64,000 bases of DNA from Pseudoalteromonas fuliginea (GTDB taxonomy: Bacteria > Pseudomonadota > Gammaproteobacteria > Enterobacterales > Alteromonadaceae), in assembly GCF_000690055.1 (NCBI RefSeq), contig NZ_JJNZ01000001.1, positions 62,001 through 126,000 of the forward strand, read 5' to 3'. Positions 45,192 through 54,999 of this stretch are shown piece by piece. Each line of letters starts with the position of its first letter. Positions within the stretch are counted from its first letter, which is position 1. A program made the position numbers and the translations under genes. Below the pieces are notes generated by a model that saw only the letters and a list, made by a program, of their open reading frames with translations, was not told the origin of the DNA and ran no database searches.

Positions 45192-45222
45192 ATAAGAAAA
45201 AATAACAGTTTAAATATGCGCT

Positions 45223-45299
45223 GGAGTGGTAGTTCAGTTGGTTAGAATACCGGCCTGTCACGCCGGGGGTCGCGGGTTCGAGTCCCGTCCACTCCGCCA
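45223..45299 (+). tRNA. tRNA-Asp(GTC), copy 4
   Basis: Identical sequence to copy 1; the preceding spacer is 31 bases. Confidence 0.96.
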
Positions 45300-45337
45300 A
45301 CTATTTAAACAATGTTATATTACAAAATTTGTATGCT

Positions 45338-45414
45338 GGAGTGGTAGTTCAGTTGGTTAGAATACCGGCCTGTCACGCCGGGGGTCGCGGGTTCGAGTCC
45401 CGTCCACTCCGCCA
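45338..45414 (+). tRNA. tRNA-Asp(GTC), copy 5
   Basis: Identical sequence to copy 1; the preceding spacer is 38 bases. Confidence 0.96.
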
Positions 45415-45451
45415 ACAAATTAAGTAATAACAAGTATAATGATATCTCTGC

Positions 45452-45528
45452 GGAGTGGTAGTTCAGTTGGTTAGAATACCGGCCTGTCACGCCGGGGGTC
45501 GCGGGTTCGAGTCCCGTCCACTCCGCCA
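45452..45528 (+). tRNA. tRNA-Asp(GTC), copy 6
   Basis: Identical sequence to copy 1; the preceding spacer is 37 bases. Confidence 0.96.
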
Positions 45529-45582
45529 TTTGATATCATGATTAAAATTAGTAAGTGCATTACCCCATGCACATACCACTGC

Positions 45583-45659
45583 GGAGTGGTAGTTCAGTTG
45601 GTTAGAATACCGGCCTGTCACGCCGGGGGTCGCGGGTTCGAGTCCCGTCCACTCCGCCA
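45583..45659 (+). tRNA. tRNA-Asp(GTC), copy 7
   Basis: Identical sequence to copy 1; the preceding spacer is 54 bases. The following hairpin starts right after CCA. Confidence 0.96.
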
Positions 45660-45688
45660 CTTGTTATTTCCTCAATAACAAGTTTATG
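45659..45688 (+). terminator. Hairpin at the end of the tRNA-Asp cluster
   Basis: ACTTGTTATT, loop TCCTC, AATAACAAGT, then TTTATGATTT. The T tract is weak, but the position immediately after the last tRNA is that of a terminator or processing hairpin. Confidence 0.65.
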
Positions 45689-45693
45689 ATTTC

Positions 45694-45757
45694 AAACACT
45701 CAACACACTCAACACACTCAACACACTCAACACACTCAACACACTCAAAACACTCAA
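45694..45757 (+). repeat. 9-bp minisatellite (CAACACACT) after the tRNA cluster
   Basis: Five perfect copies of CAACACACT, with one diverged copy on each side (CAAACACT and CAAAACACT). It lies between the tRNA hairpin and the response regulator gene. Repeat number may vary by slippage; no coding role. Confidence 0.85.
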
Positions 45758-45851
45758 ATAGTTAACTTTTTTCCTGCGCACCATTTTTGATATTGATTTG
45801 TATTACCATTTGCTTTAATTTGTTTTAATACTATAAAAATTATGGCTTTCT

Positions 45852-46565
45852 ATGTCTGCACCACAGGCCTATCAACGCAACAAATTTGATTTTGATATTT
45901 TAGTTGTTGAAGACGATACATTACTTAATGATCAAATTACTGAATTACTAGCTAACCAAGGGTACTCTGTTACACAGTGTTTTGATGGTAATCATGCACT
46001 TGATTTAGCAGTTGCTCAGCGCTTTAGCCTTATTTTATTAGATGTTATGTTGCCGGGAAAAGACGGCTTGGCAGTGCTCAATATTTTACGTAGTTGTAAT
46101 AGCACCCCTGTCATAATTGTATCGGCAAAACATGCTGAAGAAGAGCGCATTCTAGGTCTATCAGCCGGTGCGGATGATTATTTAGCGAAACCCTTTAATA
46201 GCCAAGAATTATTATTACGCGTAGATTCAGTACTAAGACGTGTTTTTAAACAAGACACTAATACTCCTTATATTGCTAATATTGATGGACTTGAGATAGA
46301 TAGCTTACATCAACAGGTTTTTCTACATTGTGAGCTATTAACTTTTACGCCTATTGAGTTTGGCTTACTGCAAATTTTAATGAAAAACCAAGCACAAATA
46401 CTGTTAAAACCTTTCTTATATCAAGTGGTGCTAAACAAACGTTTTAGCCAGTACGATCGTAGTTTAGATATGCATATGAGTCGTATTCGAAAAAAGTTAA
46501 ATAATGCTGGCTGGGATGGCAGTCGTTTACACACAGTGCATGGCCAAGGATACTGTATTAAATGA
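45852..46565 (+). CDS. OmpR-family response regulator
   Basis: The 237 residues are a receiver domain (about 14-130: DILVVEDDTLLNDQI, LILLDVMLPGKDG with the phospho-Asp in LLDVMLP, VSAKHAEEERILGLSAGADDYLAKPF) plus an OmpR-type winged helix (LTFTPIEFGLLQIL...YDRSLDMHMSRIRKKLNNAGWDG). Its stop overlaps the ATG of the kinase by 4 bases (ATGA). The pair precedes a TonB receptor and a PepSY protein, so it probably controls iron-chelate uptake, like the PfeR or PirR classes; this is inference. Confidence 0.9.
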   Translation: MSAPQAYQRNKFDFDILVVEDDTLLNDQITELLANQGYSVTQCFDGNHALDLAVAQRFSLILLDVMLPGKDGLAVLNILRSCNSTPVIIVSAKHAEEERILGLSAGADDYLAKPFNSQELLLRVDSVLRRVFKQDTNTPYIANIDGLEIDSLHQQVFLHCELLTFTPIEFGLLQILMKNQAQILLKPFLYQVVLNKRFSQYDRSLDMHMSRIRKKLNNAGWDGSRLHTVHGQGYCIK

Positions 46566-47920
46566 CACGACGTCTATTTTGGAAGCTGTGCTTAATTATT
46601 GGTACCGGTGTTGTTGCGATGTTCTATTTAATTAATGTCGCGGTTAATCACTTTGAAAATGATATGAGTATGTTAAGTGATTCAAGCCGAACAGAATTAA
46701 CTGATTGGCAAACAAAGGCTGAGATTATATTTGATCAAGGCGATATGAGCGAGCTTGAGCGTTGGGTCGATAACTTGCAGCAACAAGAAAATATTTGGGC
46801 TGTAATTGCCAAAGCGAATGTGGTTGAGTTAGCTGGTAATCGCTCTCATCGTTATGAGTATACCGGGTATAATTTAGGGCGTAGCATTGATTGGAAAATC
46901 CATCTGTACTTCGACCGTGCACCGGCTATGCAGTTACCTTTTAAAGATGGTACAACTAGCCTTGTTGTGCAGTTGCCGCAAAGAATGCGTCCGGGGTCGC
47001 TTTGGAATTTAACACGCTTGTCGTTACAAGTTTTATTACCAATGTCTATATTGGTATGTTTATCTATTGTGTTATATCGTCATATCATGCATCCAATTAA
47101 AGAACTCGACTTAGCAAGTAGGGCATTTAGTAAAGGAGACTTTAGCGTCAGGGTTCGGGAGCAGTTGGGCTCACGTAACGACGAACTGTCTCAATTAGCT
47201 GAAACATTTGATTTAATGGCTGAGCGGATCAGTGAGCAAATTATGCACCAACGTGTATTATTAACGGATCTCTCCCACGAGTTGAGAACACCTTTAACAC
47301 GCTTAGATATCGCAACGGATAACTTACTCTCTCACAGGGAGGAGGGCGTAGAGGACACACAAATTAAATTAGAACGTATTCATAAAGAGTCACAGCACAT
47401 TCGTAAGTTAGTGGATGACACGCTAACTTTGTCTTGGTTAGATAATGAATCACCTCAGTTACGTATTGAATCTTTGGACTTAGTCGATTTACTCGAAATC
47501 CTCATTGAAGATGGACGTTTTGAGTACCCAGATAAACTGATTTCTGCTGACTTACCTAATCAAGCTCATATTGAAAACAGTAATCATAGGGCATTAGGTC
47601 AAGCACTTGAGAATATACTTAGAAATGCACTACGTTACACACCTATTAATAAACAAGTGCGCGTTAGTCTCATTGATCATGATCATGAATATCAAATTAT
47701 TATTTCAGATCAAGGCCCTGGAGTGCCTAAAGAGCATTTAAATACTATTTTTAGGCCTTTCTTTCGGATTGATTCAGCCCGTTCGTGCAACAGTGATAGT
47801 TTTGGTTTAGGGCTTGCTTTAGCACAGCGACAATTAAACGCGATCGCAGCAACAGTATTTGCTACAAATAGCATTGCCGGTGGCTTAATCATGACGGTAA
47901 CAGTACCTAAAGGTGTATAA
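46562..47920 (+). CDS. Sensor histidine kinase
   Basis: The 452-residue protein has two transmembrane helices (about 7-28 and 157-180) around a periplasmic sensor of ~125 residues, a HAMP domain (PIKELDLASRAFSKGDFSVRV), H-box LLTDLSHELRTPLTRLDIA with the phospho-His, N-box ALGQALENILRNALRYTP, and G boxes DQGPGVP and SFGLGLALAQ. It phosphorylates the upstream response regulator. Signal unknown; the neighbouring TonB receptor suggests a metal or siderophore. Confidence 0.9.
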   Translation: MTRRLFWKLCLIIGTGVVAMFYLINVAVNHFENDMSMLSDSSRTELTDWQTKAEIIFDQGDMSELERWVDNLQQQENIWAVIAKANVVELAGNRSHRYEYTGYNLGRSIDWKIHLYFDRAPAMQLPFKDGTTSLVVQLPQRMRPGSLWNLTRLSLQVLLPMSILVCLSIVLYRHIMHPIKELDLASRAFSKGDFSVRVREQLGSRNDELSQLAETFDLMAERISEQIMHQRVLLTDLSHELRTPLTRLDIATDNLLSHREEGVEDTQIKLERIHKESQHIRKLVDDTLTLSWLDNESPQLRIESLDLVDLLEILIEDGRFEYPDKLISADLPNQAHIENSNHRALGQALENILRNALRYTPINKQVRVSLIDHDHEYQIIISDQGPGVPKEHLNTIFRPFFRIDSARSCNSDSFGLGLALAQRQLNAIAATVFATNSIAGGLIMTVTVPKGV

Positions 47921-48066
47921 AATTATATTTATTATTGTTAATACATCCAATTAATGAATAATTAAATCAGCATCTTAATTAATCCTATAGCTTAAGTAGG
48001 TTTCATTTCTGTGTTTTATTCACGCTAAATGTAACAAATGTAAAGTTGCTATGCTTTTCCTTAAAA

Positions 48067-48085
48067 GAAAATGATAATCCTTCTT
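48067..48085 (+). promoter_or_regulatory. Fur box upstream of the TonB receptor
   Basis: GAAAATGATAATCCTTCTT matches GATAATGATAATCATTATC at 15 of 19 positions, keeping AATGATAATC. It lies 28 bases upstream of the TTG start of the receptor gene. Expected to repress the receptor and the following PepSY gene in iron-rich cells. Confidence 0.7.
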
Positions 48086-48112
48086 ATTTACCATTAAGAA
48101 GGAACGTTCCCC

Positions 48113-50149
48113 TTGAAAAAGTTAGCCTTAGTGAGTGCCATTTGTACATCATTCAGTTCACCTATATCCGCGCAAGAACTTGCTAAAAGTAAAGCATCTG
48201 TTGAAAAAATATCTGTAGTTGGCTCTGCAACTAATTTGAGTATTACAGCTGAAGAAATAGAACAATATCAAGCAAGTGATCTGGCTGATATTTTTCGACA
48301 TTCACCTTCTGTTAGCGTGGGTGGCTCGGTAGGCGTTGCGCAAAAGATCTATATTCGTGGTGTTGAAGATTCTTTATTAAATATAACGGTTGATGGTGCA
48401 CAACAAACATCAACGTTATTTCATCATATTGGCCGTGTAACAATAGATCCAGACCTACTGCAACAAATAGATGTACAAGCGGGGGCCGGTGAAGCAACAA
48501 GTGGTCCTGGTGCGATTGGTGGCTCTATACGCTTTAAAACTAAAGACGCACAAGACCTACTTAATCAAGGTGAACAATTTGGTGGGCGTGTTAAAGCAAG
48601 TTATTTTTCAAATGACAGCACGCGTTTCAGTACCAGTGTATACGGTAAATTAAGTGATACATGGGGGTTATTAGGATATTTCAGTACTGTGGATCGCGAC
48701 AACATGGAAGATGGTGATGGCGATACTATTTATGGTACAGCTGCTGATCAAGATATGATGTTTATTAAAGCCAGTGGTGAGTTAGCAGATAATCATCATT
48801 TATCGTTAAGTATTGAAAAACGCGACGAAGAAGGGGATTTTTCGGCACGTCCTAACTGGGCGGTGCAAGAAGGTGATGCTTTGTACCCAAGCGAAGCAAA
48901 ACGAGATACTTACGTTGCTAATTATATATTTTCTCACAATAACTTATTGTATTTAGAGGCGACAGCATACAAAACCGAATCATCTTTTAATGGTGGTCGT
49001 TTTGCTTGGCTTGCTGACATTGATACATATGGCTTAGATATTCGCAATACAAGTATTATTGATGAACATAAATTTATTTATGGTGTTGATTATAGAAACG
49101 ATGAAGTGTCGAGCGGATCTGCAGCAGGTACAAAAGAAAATGCAGAACAAGGCAGTGTACTTGGGGTTTATGCGCAAGGTTATAGTGATATTACCCCACA
49201 ACTTTTACTGAGCTATGGGGTGCGTTTTGATAGTTATAAGTTTAAACAAGACATCTTATTAGATGAATATTATGGCACTGCAATTACAGAAAGTGCATCG
49301 AGTTTAGACGATAGTGAAGTAAGTTTTAATATAGGTTTAGCATACGACATAAATGATGCTTGGACAGTAGGGCTTGGGTATGCTGAAGCTGCGCGTGGAA
49401 AACAAATAGGCGATGGCTTTACCATCGATGGATATTTATATGATGGCTCAGATATTCCCGTGGCGGATGAAAGTTTAGTACCTGAGACAGTCGCCAATAT
49501 TGAGGCATCCATAACGTACACAAGTGAAAATTTATCCGCTAAGGCCAGTATTTACAATTCTTCTTTAGATGATGTGATATTTGAAGGATATGAAGGAGAC
49601 TCGGTTTATAACAATATAGGCACGTTAGATACTAAAGGGTTTGAGTTTGACCTAGCATATCGCTTAAATTCATTTGATTTCTTCATTGGATTTTCAGCTA
49701 CTGATACAGAGCTTGACCCTCGTAATGGTCTATATACTGTAAGCTATGATGCAATTGATATTAATGGTTATGAGTTTGTCGGTTTAGGTAATAGCAGAGG
49801 TAATACATGGGTTGCCGGCGTTGATTACGATGTTAACACCGATGCAAAGGTTGGTTTTAGTGTAACTAAAGTCGATTCGCTTGATATTGATACTCTTCAT
49901 CAAGCCGTTGATCTTGGTTGGACCGATTCTTTATATACCCTAAATAAACCAAGCTATACCACTTTTGATCTATATGGACAGTGGAATGTGACGAATTCAT
50001 TATTATTGAATGTTGCTGCTACTAATTTATTTAATGAGTTATATATCGATCATTCAAGTGTGGGTGATTACAGTGAAGTATTTGGTACTGTTGTTGGTCC
50101 ATACGAATCTGGGCGCGATATTCGCTTATCGATTTCCTACCAGTTTTAA
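48113..50149 (+). CDS. TonB-dependent receptor, probable siderophore or heme type
   Basis: The start is a TTG with AAGAAGGAACG upstream; it gives a signal peptide (KKLALVSAICTSFSSPISA-QEL). The 678 residues comprise a plug (KISVVGSATNLSI...SDLADIFRHSPSVSVGGSVGVAQKIYIRGVEDSLLNITVDGAQQ) and a barrel ending SISYQF with the terminal Phe. It resembles receptors of the FecA/heme-HmuR style (IRGVEDSLLNITVDG). A Fur box is immediately upstream and a PepSY protein follows 18 bases later, so it likely imports an iron chelate. Confidence 0.85.
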   Translation: MKKLALVSAICTSFSSPISAQELAKSKASVEKISVVGSATNLSITAEEIEQYQASDLADIFRHSPSVSVGGSVGVAQKIYIRGVEDSLLNITVDGAQQTSTLFHHIGRVTIDPDLLQQIDVQAGAGEATSGPGAIGGSIRFKTKDAQDLLNQGEQFGGRVKASYFSNDSTRFSTSVYGKLSDTWGLLGYFSTVDRDNMEDGDGDTIYGTAADQDMMFIKASGELADNHHLSLSIEKRDEEGDFSARPNWAVQEGDALYPSEAKRDTYVANYIFSHNNLLYLEATAYKTESSFNGGRFAWLADIDTYGLDIRNTSIIDEHKFIYGVDYRNDEVSSGSAAGTKENAEQGSVLGVYAQGYSDITPQLLLSYGVRFDSYKFKQDILLDEYYGTAITESASSLDDSEVSFNIGLAYDINDAWTVGLGYAEAARGKQIGDGFTIDGYLYDGSDIPVADESLVPETVANIEASITYTSENLSAKASIYNSSLDDVIFEGYEGDSVYNNIGTLDTKGFEFDLAYRLNSFDFFIGFSATDTELDPRNGLYTVSYDAIDINGYEFVGLGNSRGNTWVAGVDYDVNTDAKVGFSVTKVDSLDIDTLHQAVDLGWTDSLYTLNKPSYTTFDLYGQWNVTNSLLLNVAATNLFNELYIDHSSVGDYSEVFGTVVGPYESGRDIRLSISYQF

Positions 50150-50167
50150 GAATAAGTAACTTATTTT

Positions 50168-51289
50168 ATGTTCTTAAAACTATTTAAAAAGTGGGTCTTT
50201 TGGGCCCACTTAATTATAGGTCTAATCGCCGGTTTATTTATTTTTAGCATGTCGTTCACGGGTTTTCTATTAACCTATGAACGACAGATTGTTGAGCTAG
50301 ATGAAATGCGATTTACTGTAAATAACACCTATGTTCAACAGCGACTATCGGCTGATGATGTTGTGGATATTTTGCGAAAATCGCATCCGAGTCAATCACA
50401 TATTTATATTCGTTGGGTTAATCGAGAAGGGGCTGCCATTCCTGCCTGGGCTGGAAAGCATAGCTACTTATTACACCCTTATACAGGAGACGTGCTTCGT
50501 GAAGGAGAGGGATTGGCGGCTGACTTTTTTCACGTTGTAACTGATATACATCGTTATTTATTACTGCATGGCGCTTCGCAGGTGATTGGTAAAAATATAA
50601 ATGGCTACGCTAATCTATTTTTTATCTTTTTATTACTATCGGGTGCTTATCTGTGGTTACCAAAGCGATTTAACCGCTCTGCGTTAAAAGGATACTTATT
50701 ACTAGCAAAGAGTTACAAATCATCACATCATCGAAATAGGCAGTGGCATTTAGTTTTTGGGATTTGGTGTTTACCGGTTTTACTCGTTTTGTCATTAACG
50801 GCTACTTTGTTTCATTTTGACTGGGCGAATAAAGCGTTATATGGCGCGTTTGGGCAAAACGTACCCGAGCGAGAAAAGCATCTACCAGTATTCGATTTAT
50901 CGGCAGATGAAGTACTGTACGATACTTTATTTCAACAAGCTAAAGTACATGCAATTAACAATGGTGCCGCTGATTGGTATTCAATGTGGTTAGAATTAGG
51001 TGACAAAAAACACGAAGCACGTTTTTATATTGATACCAGTATAGGGAATCGTCAAGAATATGCGTATTCATTATTTTTAGATACTCGCACGGGCGACATA
51101 GCTAAAACATTAAAAAAATCGGATTGGACGCGAGGTGATCAAGCATGGGGAACATCTCGATTTTTACATACCGGTGAATACTTTGGTTTTTTAGGGCAAA
51201 CATTAGCTGGTTTGGCATCATTGCTCGCATGTTTTTTAGTGTATACAGGCATAGTTTTAGCATGGAAGCGATTGATAACTAAGCGCTAA
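50168..51289 (+). CDS. PepSY-associated inner-membrane protein
   Basis: The 373 residues have four transmembrane helices, the first at about 10-35 (FWAHLIIGLIAGLFIFSMSFTGFLL), typical of the PepSY-TM family: YERQIVELDEM after helix 1, FFHVVTDIHRYLLL with conserved His, and the last helix near the C-terminus. Family members sit next to siderophore receptors and are thought to reduce ferric chelates or reshape them in the periplasm. It lies 18 bases after the TonB receptor, so it is cotranscribed. Confidence 0.82.
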   Translation: MFLKLFKKWVFWAHLIIGLIAGLFIFSMSFTGFLLTYERQIVELDEMRFTVNNTYVQQRLSADDVVDILRKSHPSQSHIYIRWVNREGAAIPAWAGKHSYLLHPYTGDVLREGEGLAADFFHVVTDIHRYLLLHGASQVIGKNINGYANLFFIFLLLSGAYLWLPKRFNRSALKGYLLLAKSYKSSHHRNRQWHLVFGIWCLPVLLVLSLTATLFHFDWANKALYGAFGQNVPEREKHLPVFDLSADEVLYDTLFQQAKVHAINNGAADWYSMWLELGDKKHEARFYIDTSIGNRQEYAYSLFLDTRTGDIAKTLKKSDWTRGDQAWGTSRFLHTGEYFGFLGQTLAGLASLLACFLVYTGIVLAWKRLITKR

Positions 51290-51356
51290 TTTACACTTTT
51301 CGTCGAGTATTTGATTGCTTGAAATGTGCGATTTGATATATAAGAATTGATTTTAC

Positions 51357-51390
51357 ACAAAAAAGCCAGCGCATTAGGCGCTGGCTTTTA
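51357..51390. terminator. Bidirectional terminator between the PepSY gene and fadE
   Basis: AAAAGCCAGCGC, loop ATTA, GGCGCTGGCTTTT: a strong hairpin with A run before and T run after, between two convergent genes. Confidence 0.9.
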
Positions 51391-51410
51391 GTATTCAAAT
51401 GCTTACTTAG

Positions 51411-53867
51411 TTAAGCCGCATCAGCTTCTTTTTTAACGCTATTTCGTGCTGCTTTGCCTGCAAGTAAATCAGCAGGGTCAAAGTCATCAACGTTAATAAC
51501 ATCTAAACGAGATTGCTCAACGGCAGCTAGTTTATCAGCCTCTGCTTGGCTTAAAATGCCTGCTTCAAGTCCCATTTGCGCTACTTTATCAAGCTGGAAG
51601 AATGGCAGTTTAAGGCCTTTCTCTTTACATACTCTTTCAAATAATGGCTCAACGTCTAGGATGTCTTTAAGCGTTTGCTCTTGACGACCCACAAGGTTTA
51701 GCGGCTCATTTTTTAAGTATACGTAGCTTGCTAAACGGTTACGCGTTTCACTAGGTACTTGTAGTAGTTGCGCAAGTTTATGCTCAAGTTGGTCAGTTGG
51801 TTTACGAACCGGGCGACCAAACGGGAATAACAATACTTTTAAAACACCACGCAGTGGAGCCGAAGGCATGTTATTAATTAAATCAGCAAGTGCACGTTGG
51901 CAATGGTAAAGATGATCTTGGCAACTCCATTTTACTAGAGCAAAATCTTCTTTTTTACGGCCTTCGTCGTTGTAACGCTTAAGCGTTGCAGATACTAAGT
52001 ATAGGTAACTAAGTAAGTCACCTAAACGTGCTGAAATACGTTCTTTACGTTTAAGTGAGCCACCAAATACTGCCATGCTAATGTCAGACATAAGAGCAAG
52101 TGATGCACTAAAGCGCGACGCTATACGGTAAAATTCAGCGGTTTCGTCGTTGTACGGCACACTTGTAAAACGAGCGCCAGTCAGTGCAAGCCACTTAGTA
52201 CGGACAAGGTTCGACATAGTAAAACCAATGTGACCCATTAGCGCTTTATCAAATACGTTAAGCGCCTCTTCGCGGTCTTCAATTTCGCACGCACCTAGTT
52301 CGGTAAGTACAAATGGATGACAGCGAATTGCACCTTGACCGTAAATAATCATATTACGGGTCAAGATATTTGCACCTTCAACGGTAATGGCAATAGGTGC
52401 ACCTTGATAGCCACGACCTAAATAGTTATTTGGCCCAAGCATGATGCCCTTACCGCCAAGTACATCCATTGCATGAATAGTTGCATCACGCATTTGCTCT
52501 GTCAGGTGGTATTTAATAATGGCAGAAACAACAGATGGCTTTTCGCCTAAATCAACCGCACCTGTAGACATACTAACCGCAGCATCAGAGCTGTAAGCGT
52601 AACCAGCAAGTTTTGCTAGTGACTCTTCAACACCTTCCATTTTACCAATAGGTAAACGGAACTGACGACGAATGCGGCTATACGCACCCGTTGCAACGGC
52701 AATCATTTTAATGCCGCCAGCAGAATTTGACGGCAATGTAATTGCACGACCAACCGATAAACACTCAACCAGCATGCGCCAGCCTTGACCAGCCATATCT
52801 GGACCACCAATAATATAATCAAGTGGTACGAAAATGTCTTTACCGCGAGTAGGACCATTTTGAAATGGTACGTTTAGCGGGAAATGTCGACGACCAATTT
52901 CAACTCCAGGAGTGTCCGTTGGGATAAGTGCACAGGTGATGCCTGGCTCTTTATTGTCGCCAATTAGGCCATCTGGATCTTGTAACTTAAAAGCAAGACC
53001 AAGTACGGTAGCAACTGGGGCAAGTGTAATGTAACGCTTATTCCACGTTAAACTAACACCCACAACCTCTTCACCATTCCATTGCCCTTTACATACCACA
53101 CCGTAGTCTGGAATTGAGCTTGCATCAGAGCCCGCTTCTGGCGAAGTTAACGCAAAACATGGAATTTCTTGACCGCTCGCTAAGCGCGGTAAGTAATGAT
53201 CTTTTTGCTCTTTTGTACCATAGTGTTGTAATAATTCACCTGGGCCTAAAGAGTTCGGTACACCAACAATTGACGAAAGTAATGTTGATTTACTTGTTAG
53301 TTTTTGAAGTACACATGACTGTGCAAATGCAGAAAACTCTAAACCGCCGTATTCTTTTTTGATGATCATGGCAAAGAATTTATTATCTTTTAGATATTGC
53401 CATACATCTTGAGGAAGGTCGGTTAGTTCGTGCGTTGCTTCCCAATCGTCCAACATGCCACATACTACTTCAACAGGGCCATCAACAAAGGCTTGCTCTT
53501 CAATAGTAAGTTTAGGAACTGGGTATTGGTGAAGTTTTTTCCAATCTGGATTACCGCAAAATAAGTCAGCTTCCCACCAAGTAGTACCGGCATCAATAGC
53601 TGATTTTTCAGTATCAGACATGCTTGGTGTTACTTTTTTGAACACAGCAAAAATAGGTTTGATAATATATTGCTGACGAAGGCCAGTAACAGAAAGAGGA
53701 ACCGCGATGATCAAAAAGATCAACCAGCTAATTAAACCAAAAGCACCGGCGAAGGTGCCTATAAGTAGGGTTGCAGCAGAAACACCAAGTGCTGTGTTCC
53801 AACTCGCTCTGTGGTAAATCGCTGTGCAAAGCAGCACGATTAAACCGAGTGTAAATATGAGTGTCAT
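51411..53867 (-). CDS. fadE: Acyl-CoA dehydrogenase FadE
   Basis: The 818 residues match the long, membrane-bound FadE class (E. coli 814). The N-terminus has two hydrophobic segments ([17 protein letters not shown] and [23 protein letters not shown]), then the acyl-CoA dehydrogenase core with [31 protein letters not shown] and [18 protein letters not shown], and a FadE-specific C-terminal domain (RVCKEKGL...). It does the first step of beta-oxidation. A FadR-like operator lies just upstream. It lies divergent from the YafJ-like gene, as in E. coli. Confidence 0.93.
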   Translation of the reverse strand: MTLIFTLGLIVLLCTAIYHRASWNTALGVSAATLLIGTFAGAFGLISWLIFLIIAVPLSVTGLRQQYIIKPIFAVFKKVTPSMSDTEKSAIDAGTTWWEADLFCGNPDWKKLHQYPVPKLTIEEQAFVDGPVEVVCGMLDDWEATHELTDLPQDVWQYLKDNKFFAMIIKKEYGGLEFSAFAQSCVLQKLTSKSTLLSSIVGVPNSLGPGELLQHYGTKEQKDHYLPRLASGQEIPCFALTSPEAGSDASSIPDYGVVCKGQWNGEEVVGVSLTWNKRYITLAPVATVLGLAFKLQDPDGLIGDNKEPGITCALIPTDTPGVEIGRRHFPLNVPFQNGPTRGKDIFVPLDYIIGGPDMAGQGWRMLVECLSVGRAITLPSNSAGGIKMIAVATGAYSRIRRQFRLPIGKMEGVEESLAKLAGYAYSSDAAVSMSTGAVDLGEKPSVVSAIIKYHLTEQMRDATIHAMDVLGGKGIMLGPNNYLGRGYQGAPIAITVEGANILTRNMIIYGQGAIRCHPFVLTELGACEIEDREEALNVFDKALMGHIGFTMSNLVRTKWLALTGARFTSVPYNDETAEFYRIASRFSASLALMSDISMAVFGGSLKRKERISARLGDLLSYLYLVSATLKRYNDEGRKKEDFALVKWSCQDHLYHCQRALADLINNMPSAPLRGVLKVLLFPFGRPVRKPTDQLEHKLAQLLQVPSETRNRLASYVYLKNEPLNLVGRQEQTLKDILDVEPLFERVCKEKGLKLPFFQLDKVAQMGLEAGILSQAEADKLAAVEQSRLDVINVDDFDPADLLAGKAARNSVKKEADAA

Positions 53868-54191
53868 TTTTATTCCTTAATAGAGGTCAGACCACCTCAC
53901 TTAGAGTAGCGCTAGTCACAGTAATTTTCAAGTACATAACGATGTTAAATTGTAGTAGAAAGTAACTTAAATACGATATTTACTTACCCGATAGAGGGAG
54001 GCTTAATAACTATCGTATAGTCAAAGCATTAGCCGTAAGCAGTGTTAACGTAAAAATAAATAAATCTAATAGCAAAATGACACTTTTTAAGTAAATATAG
54101 CCGTTATAGCGGGCTGCAAATTAGTGTACGCTTAATACACAAATATAACGCTATTTATTTTAATGTATGGTTTTTAAGGGTTATTTTATTA
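53868..54191. other. 324-base divergent region between fadE and the YafJ-like gene
   Basis: It contains the FadR-like site at 53881-53897, described separately, and no gene, RNA or repeat that I can support. The rest is AT-rich and must hold the divergent promoters. Confidence 0.5.
53881..53897 (-). promoter_or_regulatory. FadR-like operator before fadE
   Basis: Read on the minus strand, AGGTGGTCTGACCTCTA contains the TGGTCnGAC core of the E. coli FadR consensus AnCTGGTCnGAnnTGTT; the GGTCTGACC part is a palindrome. It lies 14 bases upstream of the fadE ATG. FadR represses beta-oxidation genes until long-chain acyl-CoA binds. Whether this organism uses FadR, PsrA or another regulator cannot be read here. 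Confidence 0.6.
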
Positions 54192-54956
54192 ATGTGTGAA
54201 TTACTTGGCATGTCAGCCAATGTGCCTACCGATATTTGTTTTAGTTTTTCAGGCCTTTTAGAGCGTGGCGGAAACACGGGACCACATAAAGATGGTTGGG
54301 GTATTACATTTTACGAAGGTAAAGGCTGTAGAACCTTTAAAGATCCTGAGCCGAGTTATCAATCTGAAATTGCAAAGCTCGTTAAAGCATACCCCATTAA
54401 AAGTGTCTCGGTTATTAGCCATATTCGCCAAGGTAACCGCGGGAGAGTGTGCCTTGAAAATACTCATCCTTTTACGCGAGAGTTATGGGGGCGTGAAATC
54501 ACTTACGCTCATAACGGGCAGCTATCTAATTATCACGATTTAAAACCACAGTACTATCGCCCAGTAGGTAACACCGATAGCGAACTCGCTTTTTGTTGGT
54601 TGCTTGATAAAATTCGCGAAAAATACCCAAAGCGTCCAAGTAATATGGCGTCGGTTTTTAGATACGCGGCCAAGCTTTCGCAAACTCTGCGTGAAAAAGG
54701 GGTGTTTAATATGTTATTGACCGACGGGGTGTTTGTTTTAGCGTATTGCACTAATAACTTACATTACATAACGCGCCGTGCGCCATTTGGTAAAGCAACA
54801 TTGATTGATGCCGACATGGTGGTTGATTTTCAACAAGAGACCACACCAAACGATGTAGTAACAGTTATAGCTACAAGGCCTTTGACGAATGATGAGCGCT
54901 GGCAAAAAATGGAGCTGGGGGAATTTGCATTATTTAAAATGGGTGAGCTAATTTAG
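54192..54956 (+). CDS. Class II glutamine amidotransferase (YafJ-like)
   Basis: The 254 residues begin with MCELLGMSANVPTDI, giving the catalytic Cys2 of Ntn-type amidotransferases, and contain GGNTGPHKDGWGITFYEG, SHIRQGNRGRVCLENTHPFTREL and YAHNGQLSNY, the GATase II motifs. There is no attached synthase domain. E. coli YafJ, which lies next to fadE (yafH), has this architecture; function unknown. The adjacency to fadE supports the call. Confidence 0.88.
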   Translation: MCELLGMSANVPTDICFSFSGLLERGGNTGPHKDGWGITFYEGKGCRTFKDPEPSYQSEIAKLVKAYPIKSVSVISHIRQGNRGRVCLENTHPFTRELWGREITYAHNGQLSNYHDLKPQYYRPVGNTDSELAFCWLLDKIREKYPKRPSNMASVFRYAAKLSQTLREKGVFNMLLTDGVFVLAYCTNNLHYITRRAPFGKATLIDADMVVDFQQETTPNDVVTVIATRPLTNDERWQKMELGEFALFKMGELI

Positions 54957-54999
54957 CCCACCTATTTTAAATATTAGCTTAACTTTGGTTTAATTAAAT

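Noticed and set aside
45016..45529. Minus-strand open frames over the tRNA-Asp genes, with repeated MAEWTGLEPATPG peptides
   Set aside because: They are antisense to tRNA genes and repeat only because the tRNAs repeat. This is a well-known spurious protein.
45694..45757. CRISPR array
   Set aside because: The repeated unit is 9 bases with no spacers; it is a simple minisatellite.
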